This document shows positions 18,390 through 25,267 of a stretch of 64,000 nucleotides of DNA, one piece after another. Numbering within the stretch: the first letter of the stretch is position 1; each line of letters begins with the position of its first letter. This stretch comes from Mycolicibacterium neoaurum VKM Ac-1815D (GTDB lineage: Bacteria > Actinomycetota > Actinomycetes > Mycobacteriales > Mycobacteriaceae). The stretch covers positions 5,208,001 to 5,272,000 of the forward strand of contig NC_023036.2 in NCBI RefSeq assembly GCF_000317305.3, read 5' to 3'. The position numbers and the translations under genes are program-made. Under the pieces are notes generated by a model that saw only the letters and a program-made list of their open reading frames with translations, did no database searches and was not told where the DNA came from.

Positions 18390-18674
18390 TCAGTGTTCGT
18401 GATCGTGCTGGTGATCGGAGACCACCGGCGGCGGCACTTCCTCACCGATGCGTTCACGGGCCTCTGCCACCACATCGGAGACCGTCAGGCGCGCGGACTC
18501 GGCACCCTCCTCGGCCTTGCGCACACCACGCAACGCCCAGGTGGTGGCCGTCACGGACGCCTCCCGGATCGGTGCCTTGGCAACCGCCTTTTTCACGCCC
18601 TCGTAGGCGGCCACGCCGACGGCGCCCGTCACCACCGTGGAAGCCGCCTTGACCAGAAACGCAGAGAAGACCAT
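18390..18674 (-). CDS. pacL1: PacL1-type small membrane protein (DUF1490)
   Basis: 94-residue partner of CtpC. It has an N-terminal hydrophobic segment (about 3-24, FSAFLVKAASTVVTGAVGVA), an amphipathic middle rich in Ala/Glu/Arg, and a metal-binding tail, SDHQHDHEH, at 86-94. The characterised M. tuberculosis counterpart (Rv3269) clusters CtpC and binds zinc through such a tail. It precedes ctpC by 19 bases, as in that genome. A -10-like TAAGAT (minus strand, 18681-18686) ends 6 bases before the ATG, so the message is probably leaderless. Confidence 0.9.
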   Translation of the reverse strand: MVFSAFLVKAASTVVTGAVGVAAYEGVKKAVAKAPIREASVTATTWALRGVRKAEEGAESARLTVSDVVAEARERIGEEVPPPVVSDHQHDHEH

Positions 18675-18680
18675 TCGACG

Positions 18681-18686
18681 ATCTTA
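18681..18686 (-). promoter_or_regulatory. -10 element of a probable leaderless promoter for pacL1-ctpC
   Basis: On the minus strand the hexamer is TAAGAT, with its 3' end 6 bases before the pacL1 ATG. That spacing puts the transcript start at or beside the ATG. No -35 match is seen. Confidence 0.5.
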
Positions 18687-18739
18687 ACCGGAATCACGCT
18701 GTGCTCGGCGGCCAAGTTGTGCTGGCAGAATGGCCGACC

Positions 18740-19726
18740 GTGACGGTGGGTACCCCGGCCGCGCGCCGGATCGGCTCGATGCCGATCCTGGTGGTGGTCA
18801 TCCTCGGCCTGGCGCTGGTCGGGACGACGGCACGCGACGCGGTGGCCGGCCACCCCGCGGTCGCGACCGCGGCCACCGTTTTCTGCGGAATCTTCGTGCA
18901 GGCGTTGCCTTTTCTCGCGTTGGGGGTATTGATCAGCGGGGTGATCGCCGCCACGGTGACACCGCAGAAGTTGGCGCGTTGGCTGCCACGCCGCCCTGCC
19001 GCGGCGATTCTGACCGCGGGCGTGGGGGCCGCGGCGTTGCCCGGTTGTGAATGCGGCTCGGTTCCGATCGCCCGACGGCTGTTCGGCGCCGGGACCGTCG
19101 GGGCTGCGGCGCTGACGTTCATGCTGGCCGCACCCGCGATCAACCCGGTTGTCCTGGTAGCCACGGCCGTTGCGTTTCCCGGCGAGCCGCTGCTGGTGCT
19201 GGCGCGGTGTCTGGCGTCATTGCTCACCGCGGTGACAATGGGTTTCCTGTGGACACGCTTCGGAAGACCTGATTGGGTCACCAGGACGTTGCCTGCGCCC
19301 GCGCCCGACGACGAGTCTCGGTGGACGGTGTTCACCGAGGCCGCCCGGCACGACTTCATGCAGGCGGCATCGTTTCTGGTGCTCGGCGCCGCCGCGGCGG
19401 CGGCACTGCACGTCGTGGTGCCCGACTGGGTGTATGCACACCTGGCCGGACAGCTGATGCTGGGCATCGTGGTGATGGCCGTGCTGGCGGTGGTGCTGTC
19501 GCTGTGTTCGGAGGCCGATGCGTTCGTTGCCGCCGGCATGTCGATGCTCCCGCTGCTGCCGCGGCTGGTGTTCCTGGTGGTCGGGCCGGCAGTGGACGTC
19601 AAACTGTTCGCCATGCAGGCCGGAATGTTCGGTCGGGCCTTCGCGATACGGTTCGCCCCACTCACCTTCGCCGTGGCCGTGCTGGCCGGCACCGGCGTCG
19701 GCCTGCTGCTGTTGGGTGATCGATGA
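18740..19726 (+). CDS. UPF0718/DUF318-type permease with GCECG motif
   Basis: Polytopic membrane protein, 328 residues from GTG 18740 (no clear Shine-Dalgarno; upstream ATG/TTG extensions are possible). Family hallmarks are the buried cysteine motif LPGCECGSVP at 100-109, followed by the Asn-Pro helix AAPAINPVVL, and in the second half SLCSEADAFVAAG. Such permeases, together with TIGR03943 partners, are thought to move metal or metalloid ions, but the substrate is not proven. Its stop overlaps the start of the partner by 4 bases. Confidence 0.82.
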   Translation: MTVGTPAARRIGSMPILVVVILGLALVGTTARDAVAGHPAVATAATVFCGIFVQALPFLALGVLISGVIAATVTPQKLARWLPRRPAAAILTAGVGAAALPGCECGSVPIARRLFGAGTVGAAALTFMLAAPAINPVVLVATAVAFPGEPLLVLARCLASLLTAVTMGFLWTRFGRPDWVTRTLPAPAPDDESRWTVFTEAARHDFMQAASFLVLGAAAAAALHVVVPDWVYAHLAGQLMLGIVVMAVLAVVLSLCSEADAFVAAGMSMLPLLPRLVFLVVGPAVDVKLFAMQAGMFGRAFAIRFAPLTFAVAVLAGTGVGLLLLGDR

Positions 19727-20421
19727 GTCGCGAGACCGAGAACACCCTGCTGTTGCTCGTCGGCCTGAGCACCGCGATCATCGCGGCCACCGGTTCCTTC
19801 ATGCGGTACGTGAAACCCACTCTGCTGCCGTGGTTGTGGATGACCGCCGTGGTCCTGATCACCCTGGCACTGTCGGCCATCATCGGCGATATCCGCCGCG
19901 GGCCCCGCCGACACGCCGACCACGGGCACCGCACCGGCATCGGCTGGTTGCTGATCGTCCCGATTGCGCTGCTGGCCTTCGTTGTTCCCCCGGCACTGAG
20001 TCCTCAGTCGGCTCGCCCAGCGGTATCCGATACCTCTCAGACGAGCCCGCGACGGCCATTCCCGCCGCTACCTGTAGGCGGCGCGCCCGAACTGTCCCTA
20101 CCAACCCTGTTGATCCGAATCGCACAGGACTCCGCGGAGACCCTGCGTGATCGCGAGATCACCGTCACCGGATTCACCATGCGTGACGGTGAACGAACGT
20201 ATCTCGGTCGCATCGTGATCCTGTGCTGTGCCGCCGATGCGCAGTTGGCGCGCGCCGCACTGACCGGACCCGCGGCGCGTGCCGCGGCCGATCTGCCGGA
20301 CGGCTCCTGGGTTCGGGTCCGCGGCAAGGTGAAGGATCTGCTCCAGCATGCCGCGGTGCCGGAGTTCAGCATCGACGACGTGCAGCCCGTCGCGCAGCCG
20401 GAGAACACCTACGCTTTTTGA
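19723..20421 (+). CDS. TIGR03943-family membrane protein, partner of the GCECG permease
   Basis: 232 residues. It has two N-terminal membrane helices (about 7-28 and 36-55), a His/Arg-rich cytoplasmic loop (RRHADHGHR) and a third helix (about 68-86). A soluble domain beyond about 115 carries TVTGFTMRDGERTYLGRIVI and ILCCAADAQ, the CC pair being characteristic of the family. It overlaps the permease by 4 bases (ATGA). Permease/TIGR03943 pairs occur together widely, pointing to one transport complex; the cysteine and histidine residues suggest a thiophilic metal. Confidence 0.82.
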   Translation: MSRETENTLLLLVGLSTAIIAATGSFMRYVKPTLLPWLWMTAVVLITLALSAIIGDIRRGPRRHADHGHRTGIGWLLIVPIALLAFVVPPALSPQSARPAVSDTSQTSPRRPFPPLPVGGAPELSLPTLLIRIAQDSAETLRDREITVTGFTMRDGERTYLGRIVILCCAADAQLARAALTGPAARAAADLPDGSWVRVRGKVKDLLQHAAVPEFSIDDVQPVAQPENTYAF

Positions 20422-20424
20422 TGA

Positions 20425-20757
20425 CTAGGCTTCGTGATGTTTCAGCGCATCGCGGTTGGCGCCGTTGACGACGCTGCTCAGCAACCCCGGTAGCGCTTCG
20501 TCCACGTCGGACCTGCGCAGGCGTTGATAGGTGAGGCCGTCGATCACCAGCCGTTCGGTGACACCGGCCTCACGCAGAATCTTGAAGTGGTGGGTGGCCG
20601 TCGACTTGTTGATGCCCTCGTAGAGCGCGCCGCACTGGATCGGCACGCCTGCGTTGTACAAACGCCGGACCACTTCGAGGCGTATCGGGTCGTGGATGGC
20701 ACCAAGTACCTGCTGCACGTTCCCCACCCGGGGCACTTCCGCGGTTCGCTCGGGCAT
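20425..20757 (-). CDS. ArsR-type winged-helix regulator
   Basis: 110-residue helix-turn-helix protein. IHDPIRLEVVRRLYN near 21-35 and NKSTATHHFKILREAGVTERL near 50-70 are the ArsR-type DNA-binding region; GLTYQRLRR is the wing. It has only one Cys, so metal sensing by a classical ArsR site is not supported. It is divergent from an MFS exporter with a perfect 9-bp inverted repeat between them, which suggests it represses the exporter and itself. Confidence 0.85.
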   Translation of the reverse strand: MPERTAEVPRVGNVQQVLGAIHDPIRLEVVRRLYNAGVPIQCGALYEGINKSTATHHFKILREAGVTERLVIDGLTYQRLRRSDVDEALPGLLSSVVNGANRDALKHHEA

Positions 20758-20785
20758 AAATCCGTCCTGATGCGGGTTTGGAATC

Positions 20786-20820
20786 TATCGAACCGAGCGT
20801 ACTCTCGACGGGGTTCGATA
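20786..20820. promoter_or_regulatory. Inverted repeat between ArsR-type regulator and MFS gene
   Basis: TATCGAACC (20786-20794) and GGTTCGATA (20812-20820) are perfect inverted copies separated by 17 bases. Centre-to-centre distance is 26 bp, about two and a half helical turns. Likely operator for the ArsR-type regulator. Confidence 0.6.
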
Positions 20821-20856
20821 ACCATCATACTCGCCGGACCGGAGGTGTCAGCGCGA

Positions 20857-22062
20857 ATGGTCGCGATCGATCACACAGTTCAGACGCAGCGCTGGGCCTA
20901 CCCGCTGCTGCTGATCCTCAGTGGCGTAGCGCTCGGGGTCTCGGGGATTCCGGCCCCGCTATACGGCATCTACGAGGCGAACTGGCATCTGTCCCCGCTG
21001 GCCACCACCATCGTCTTCGCGGTGTACGCCGTCGCCGCCCTCGGTGCGGTGCTGGTGTCCGGCCGGATCTCCGATGTCGTCGGCCGCAAACCGGTGCTGA
21101 TCGGCGCCCTGATCGCCCTCCTGGTCGGCCTCGGCGTATTCCTCGTCGCCGACAGCATGGCCATGCTGCTGCTCGCGCGCAGCATCCACGGCGCGGCGGT
21201 CGGTTCGATCGTGGTGGCCGGCGCGGCCGCCCTGCTCGACCTCAAACCCGATCACGGTGTGCGATCCGGACAGCTGAGCGGGGTGGCCTTCAACATCGGG
21301 ATGACGATCGCCATCCTGGGTTCGGCGCTGCTGGCACAGTACGCACCGCATCCGTTGCGCACCCCGTACGCCGTCGTCGCCGTGGTCTGCCTGATCGTCG
21401 GGGTCGGCGTGTTGGCGCTGCGGGAGCCGCACACCGCACGGTCCAGCGGGCCCATCCGGATCGCCAAACCGGCGGTGCCCGAACAGATCCGATCGGACTT
21501 CTGGTTCTCCGCGCTCGGCGCCATGGCGTCCTGGTCGGTCTTGGGTGTGCTGCTCTCGCTCTACCCGTCGCTGGCCGCCCAGCAGACCCATATCGACAAT
21601 CTGGTCTTCGGCGGTGCCGTCGTGGGCACCACCGCCTTCGCCGCCGCATCGGCCCAACTGGCCGCCACCCGACTGCCCGCCAAGTATTCGGCCATCATCG
21701 GGGACATCGGTATGGCCGTCTCACTGCTGTTGACCATTCCGGTACTGCTGACGCACCGCTGGGAACTGGTGTTCGTCGCCGCCGTGTTGTTGGGCGCCAC
21801 CTTCGGGCTCGGGTTCGGCGGCTCGTTGCGCCACCTGTCCGACGTGGTACCCGCCGATCGCAGGGGCGAGACGATGTCAGCGTTCTACCTGCTGGCCTAC
21901 ACCGCGATGGCGGTCCCGACGCTGGTCGCCGGGTGGGCGGCCACCCGCTGGGACCTGGCCTCGGTATTCCCCTGGTTCGCCGGCGCGGTGGCCACGGCCT
22001 GCCTGGGCGCCGCGGTGGCCGGTCTGCTCTCCAACCGCAGGAGCCGGGCCGCCATCGCCTAG
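20857..22062 (+). CDS. Major facilitator superfamily transporter
   Basis: 401-residue transporter with about twelve hydrophobic segments. SGRISDVVGRKPVLIG near 66-81 is the MFS loop 2-3 signature. The N-half and C-half are separated by a hydrophilic stretch around 200-215. ATG 20857 is chosen; GGAGG (20841-20845) lies 11 bases upstream, while an in-frame GTG at 20845 overlaps that ribosome site. Substrate unknown; the divergent ArsR-type gene suggests inducible efflux of a small compound. Confidence 0.85.
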   Translation: MVAIDHTVQTQRWAYPLLLILSGVALGVSGIPAPLYGIYEANWHLSPLATTIVFAVYAVAALGAVLVSGRISDVVGRKPVLIGALIALLVGLGVFLVADSMAMLLLARSIHGAAVGSIVVAGAAALLDLKPDHGVRSGQLSGVAFNIGMTIAILGSALLAQYAPHPLRTPYAVVAVVCLIVGVGVLALREPHTARSSGPIRIAKPAVPEQIRSDFWFSALGAMASWSVLGVLLSLYPSLAAQQTHIDNLVFGGAVVGTTAFAAASAQLAATRLPAKYSAIIGDIGMAVSLLLTIPVLLTHRWELVFVAAVLLGATFGLGFGGSLRHLSDVVPADRRGETMSAFYLLAYTAMAVPTLVAGWAATRWDLASVFPWFAGAVATACLGAAVAGLLSNRRSRAAIA

Positions 22063-22071
22063 GCTGCCGGT

Positions 22072-22746
22072 GTGACCGAGCACGCGTTCAGCGCGCAGGA
22101 ACGCCAGGCCGTCTACCGCGCCATCGCCGAGCGGCGCGATATGCGCCGTTTCATCGCCGGCGCCACCATCGAACCCGAGGTGCTGGCCCGACTGCTCCAG
22201 GCGGCGCATGCCGCGCCCAGCGTCGGATTGATGCAGCCGTGGCGCTTCATCCGGATCACCGATGGCGCACTGCGCGAGGCAATGCACGCGTTGGTCGACC
22301 AGGAGCGGTTGCGCACCGCCGATGCGCTCGGCGAGCGCGGTGACGAGTTCCTCGCCCTCAAGGTCGAGGGCATCCGGGACTGCGCCGAATTGCTCGTCGT
22401 CGCCCTCGGGGAGGGCAGGCGCCGGCACATCTTCGGTCGTCGCACGATGCCGCAGATGGATCTGGCCTCAGTGTCGTGCGCCATCCAGAACCTGTGGTTG
22501 GCCGCCCGCGCCGAGGGGCTGGGCATGGGCTGGGTGTCGATATTCGAACCCACCACACTGGCCACCCTGCTCGGCATGCCCGAGGATGCCGAGCCGGTGG
22601 CCATCCTGTGCCTGGGACCGGTGCCCGAGTTCCCGGACCGACCGGCACTGGAGATCGACCAGTGGACCTACGGCCGGCCGTTGTCGGATTTCGTGTCGGA
22701 AAACGGCTGGGGCACAAGCGCTTCTGCGCGGAACTACGGCCCGTAG
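22072..22746 (+). CDS. bluB: 5,6-dimethylbenzimidazole synthase BluB
   Basis: 224-residue nitroreductase-fold enzyme that breaks down FMNH2 with oxygen to make the lower ligand of vitamin B12. Hallmarks are ERRDMRRFIAG at the N-terminus, AAHAAPSVGLMQPWRFI (about 43-59), and AEGLGMGWVSIFEP near 147-160. GTG start 9 bases after the MFS stop. Its last 13 bases overlap the end of rpsR2 on the other strand, so the zinc-independent ribosomal operon must terminate inside or beyond bluB. Confidence 0.9.
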   Translation: MTEHAFSAQERQAVYRAIAERRDMRRFIAGATIEPEVLARLLQAAHAAPSVGLMQPWRFIRITDGALREAMHALVDQERLRTADALGERGDEFLALKVEGIRDCAELLVVALGEGRRRHIFGRRTMPQMDLASVSCAIQNLWLAARAEGLGMGWVSIFEPTTLATLLGMPEDAEPVAILCLGPVPEFPDRPALEIDQWTYGRPLSDFVSENGWGTSASARNYGP

Positions 22747-22985
22747 GGCAACAGCGCCATCTCGCGCGCGTTCTTGATCGCGGTGGCGACCTTGCGCTGC
22801 TGCTGTGGCGTCAGGCCGGTGACCCGGCGGGACCGGATCTTGCCGCGTTCGGAGATGAACGTGCGTAACACCGAGACATCCTTGTAGTCGACATCGGTGA
22901 TCCCGAGGGCCTTGAACTTGTTCACCCGGGGCCGCTTGATCTCCACCGGCGCCGGTCGCCGCTTCTTGGCCGGACTACCCGCCAT
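22734..22985 (-). CDS. rpsR2: Ribosomal protein bS18, alternative paralogue
   Basis: 83 residues, no cysteine. VEIKRPRVNKFKALGITDVDYKDV and LRTFISERGKIRSRRVTGL identify S18 of the small subunit. ATG 22985 overlaps the rpsN2 stop as TGATG; an in-frame TTG two codons earlier is less likely. This is the last of four zinc-independent ribosomal genes expected to replace zinc-binding forms when zinc is low. Confidence 0.93.
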   Translation of the reverse strand: MAGSPAKKRRPAPVEIKRPRVNKFKALGITDVDYKDVSVLRTFISERGKIRSRRVTGLTPQQQRKVATAIKNAREMALLPYGP

Positions 22986-23290
22986 CACCAACTCGCTTTC
23001 CGCACACCGGGCAGCTCGCCACGGTGCGCCAACTCTCGAACCTTGACCCGCGACAGGCCGAACTTGCGCAGATGCCCGCGGGGCCTACCGTCCACCGAAT
23101 CCCGATTACGCAACCGCACCGGGCTGGAATCCCGCGGCAGCCGCTGCAGTGCGACCTGTGCCGCGGCCCGCTGCTCGGGCGTGCTGGCAGGTCTGCGGAT
23201 GATCTCCTTGAGTTCGGCCCGGCGCTCGGCATACCGCGCGACGGTCTGCTTGCGCCGTTCGTTGGCGGCGATCTTGGATGCCTTTGCCAT
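22985..23290 (-). CDS. rpsN2: Ribosomal protein uS14, zinc-free paralogue
   Basis: 101-residue S14 of the long, cysteine-free type. LRNRDSVDGRPRGHLRKFGLSRVKVRELA is replaced by no CxxC pair, unlike the short zinc-ribbon S14. The ATG overlaps the rpmG2 stop (TGATG) and its own stop overlaps rpsR2 the same way. Confidence 0.94.
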   Translation of the reverse strand: MAKASKIAANERRKQTVARYAERRAELKEIIRRPASTPEQRAAAQVALQRLPRDSSPVRLRNRDSVDGRPRGHLRKFGLSRVKVRELAHRGELPGVRKASW

Positions 23291-23457
23291 CAGCGTTCCT
23301 CACGGAAATCGACATGCTTGCGGATCACGGGGTCGTACTTGCGCAGCACGATGCGGTCGGGATCGTTTCGCCGGTTCTTGCGGGTGACATAGGTGTAGCC
23401 GGTGCCCGCCGTGGACTTCAGCCGGATCACCGGCCGGATATCGGTGCTCTTGGCCAT
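23290..23457 (-). CDS. rpmG2: Ribosomal protein bL33, zinc-free paralogue
   Basis: 55-residue L33 without any cysteine, whereas zinc-binding L33 carries two CxxC pairs. The sequence begins MAKSTDIRPVIRLKSTAGTG, continues TYVTRKNRRNDPDRIVLRKY and ends HVDFREER. It is flanked by TGATG overlaps with rpmB2 upstream and rpsN2 downstream. Confidence 0.94.
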   Translation of the reverse strand: MAKSTDIRPVIRLKSTAGTGYTYVTRKNRRNDPDRIVLRKYDPVIRKHVDFREER

Positions 23458-23693
23458 CAGAGTTTCTGCCCCGCTGCCCGCAACCTGCCCACGACGGCCT
23501 CGATACCGTCACGGTCGATGACCTTGATGCCTTTGGCACTGACCCGCAACGTGATTCGTCGACCTTCCGACGGCAGATAGTAGGTCTTGTTCTGGATGTT
23601 CGGATTCCAGCGGCGGCGGGTACGGCGGTTCGAGTGCGACACCCGGTTACCGAAACCCGGTGCGCGACCGGTGACCTGACAGGTCTGGGACAT
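23457..23693 (-). CDS. rpmB2: Ribosomal protein bL28, zinc-free paralogue
   Basis: 78-residue L28. The zinc-binding form has a CxxC near the N-terminus; here it reads SQTCQVTGRAPG, with the second cysteine replaced by threonine, so the site is lost. VSHSNRRTRRRWNPN and VSAKGIKVIDRDG are L28 signatures. AGAAGG lies 8 bases before ATG 23693. It is the first gene of rpmB2-rpmG2-rpsN2-rpsR2, with a Zur box 29 bases upstream. Confidence 0.93.
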   Translation of the reverse strand: MSQTCQVTGRAPGFGNRVSHSNRRTRRRWNPNIQNKTYYLPSEGRRITLRVSAKGIKVIDRDGIEAVVGRLRAAGQKL

Positions 23694-23721
23694 CGGACAC
23701 CTTCTCATGCACGATCGTTAA

Positions 23722-23736
23722 TGAAAACGATTTTCG
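23722..23736. promoter_or_regulatory. Zur box for the zinc-free ribosomal operon
   Basis: TGAAAACGATTTTCG is the closest of the five boxes to a symmetric Zur palindrome. It lies 29 bases upstream of rpmB2 (minus strand). Confidence 0.88.
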
Positions 23737-23776
23737 ACAAGTGGACGTCGACACGGTAGCGTACGGTCCGAATTAA

Positions 23777-23791
23777 TGACAATCGTTACCA
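23777..23791 (+). promoter_or_regulatory. Zur box upstream of the Mrf-like gene
   Basis: TGACAATCGTTACCA, a weaker 7-1-7 match. On the + strand it leads straight into AATAAGGG, the ribosome site of the CobW-like gene at 23808. Confidence 0.75.
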
Positions 23792-23807
23792 ATAAGGGTG
23801 TGATGAC

Positions 23808-25004
23808 ATGCGGACGCCGGTGTTACTGGTTGCCGGGCAAGGCGCGCGAACCGACCTGGTGGATCTGCTGATCCGAACGCCGGGAACGCTGGCCGTCGGT
23901 TACGCCACCGACGGCCATGTCGTGATCCGGAACGTCACCGAGATGCGCGGGCAGCGGCGGATCATCTCGCAGTGGCCGATCGAGCTGGCCGGCGGCTGTG
24001 TCACCTGCACCATCCGCAACGACCTGCTGATCCTGCTGCGCCGGCTACACCGCCGCGAGGACGTCGCGCGCATCGTCGTCGAACTGATGGATTGGATTGA
24101 CCCCGAACCGATCTGCACAGCCATCAACGAGGTTCCGGTGGTCGTCGGCCCGGGCTACATCGATGGTCCGGCCAGTCGCGACGTCGTCATCTCCGCCGTC
24201 CTCACGACGGTCGACTGCTCGCGCTGGTTGACCCAGGCCCTCGGCGACGACGACCTGGACGGCTCACGCACCGTGGCACAGGTCGTCGTCGGTCAGGCCG
24301 CCTTCGCCGACGTGTTGGTGCTCACCGAACCGGACACCACCACCTGCGCGGTACTGCGCAGGCTCGCACCGCGCACCCGCATCACGGTGGGAATGGACCA
24401 TGTCGAGACCGCACTGGCCAACCTGGACCCGCAGGCTCGCCGCGGGTTCGCCGACGACCCGCATGATTCGCTGCTGGCCGGCCAACCGCCGCTCCAGCCC
24501 GCCGGCGAGGTCGCGCTCGTGGAGTTCAACGCGCGCAGGCCTTTTCACCCAGATCGGCTGCACCAGGCCATCGACGATCTGCTCGACGGGGTGATCCGGG
24601 TGCGCGGCCGCGCCTGGTTGGCCAGCCAACCCGATGCCGTGGTGTGGATCGAATCCGCGGGCGGCGGACTGGGTGTCGGTGATGCCGGTCGCTGGCTGGC
24701 GGCGATGTCCGAGAGCGAACGTGCCTATGTCGACCCCGAGCGGATCGCGTTGGCCGCCCCCGGCTGGGACGAGCAGTTCGGTGACCGGCACATCGCACTG
24801 ACCGCGCTGGTGTGCGGCGCCCCGCCCGAGGTGATCACCGGCGCACTGCACAGGGCACTGCTGACCGATGCCGAGATGGCCGACCCTGCCGCGTGGGCCG
24901 AGTACCCCGACCCGTTCGGCGAATGGCACACCGACCCATGCGCCGAGCTGACCGACGAGGTGTCGGTCACCGACGAACCCCGCAGCCGAAAGGGCGAAGC
25001 ATGA
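23808..25004 (+). CDS. mrf: CobW-like protein with degenerate P-loop, probable Mpy recruitment factor
   Basis: 398 residues related to COG0523 GTPases. The nucleotide site is broken: where the family has GxxGxGKT this protein has GQGARTDL at 10-17, and the NKTD motif is not recognisable. CxCC is replaced by CVTC at 64-67. The C-terminal CobW_C region is kept (VEFNARRPFHPDRLHQAI). In M. smegmatis a protein encoded beside the zinc-free ribosomal genes (Mrf) recruits the hibernation factor Mpy to ribosomes under zinc starvation; I take this gene as its counterpart from position and type. It overlaps rpmE2 by 4 bases (ATGA) and has its own Zur box. Confidence 0.75.
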   Translation: MRTPVLLVAGQGARTDLVDLLIRTPGTLAVGYATDGHVVIRNVTEMRGQRRIISQWPIELAGGCVTCTIRNDLLILLRRLHRREDVARIVVELMDWIDPEPICTAINEVPVVVGPGYIDGPASRDVVISAVLTTVDCSRWLTQALGDDDLDGSRTVAQVVVGQAAFADVLVLTEPDTTTCAVLRRLAPRTRITVGMDHVETALANLDPQARRGFADDPHDSLLAGQPPLQPAGEVALVEFNARRPFHPDRLHQAIDDLLDGVIRVRGRAWLASQPDAVVWIESAGGGLGVGDAGRWLAAMSESERAYVDPERIALAAPGWDEQFGDRHIALTALVCGAPPEVITGALHRALLTDAEMADPAAWAEYPDPFGEWHTDPCAELTDEVSVTDEPRSRKGEA

Positions 25005-25243
25005 AACCCGATATCCATCCCGACTATCACCCCGTGGTGTTCCAGGACGCCGGCACCGGTAAGCAGTTCCTGATCCGTTCGACGATCACCAGTGACCGCA
25101 CCATCGACTACCAGGGCGCCACCTATCCGCTGGTGGTGGTCGACGTGACCGCCGATTCGCACCCGTTCTGGACCGGGACCAACCGCCACCTCGACACCGC
25201 GGGCCAGGTGGAGAAGTTCCGCCGCCGCTACGGAACCCGGTAG
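25001..25243 (+). CDS. rpmE2: Ribosomal protein bL31, type B
   Basis: 80-residue L31 with no cysteine, the zinc-independent form. MKPDIHPDYHPVVFQD and a C-terminal HPFWTGTNRHLDTAGQVEKF are diagnostic of type-B L31. Its ATG overlaps the end of the Mrf-like gene (ATGA), so it belongs to the same Zur-controlled message. It completes the set of replaceable zinc-binding ribosomal proteins in this cluster. Confidence 0.94.
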   Translation: MKPDIHPDYHPVVFQDAGTGKQFLIRSTITSDRTIDYQGATYPLVVVDVTADSHPFWTGTNRHLDTAGQVEKFRRRYGTR

Positions 25244-25267
25244 TCCGGGCGCTCTAGGCTTTGGGCC

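Noticed and set aside
16982..18652. 556-codon open frame opposite ctpC
   Set aside because: Antisense to a P-type ATPase with all motifs intact.
18690..18739. A Zur box for the GCECG permease
   Set aside because: No 7-1-7 TGA...TCA-type palindrome is present in the short leader.
22063..22071. A cobalamin riboswitch upstream of bluB
   Set aside because: Only 9 bases separate bluB from the MFS gene and no B12-box-like sequence is visible nearby.
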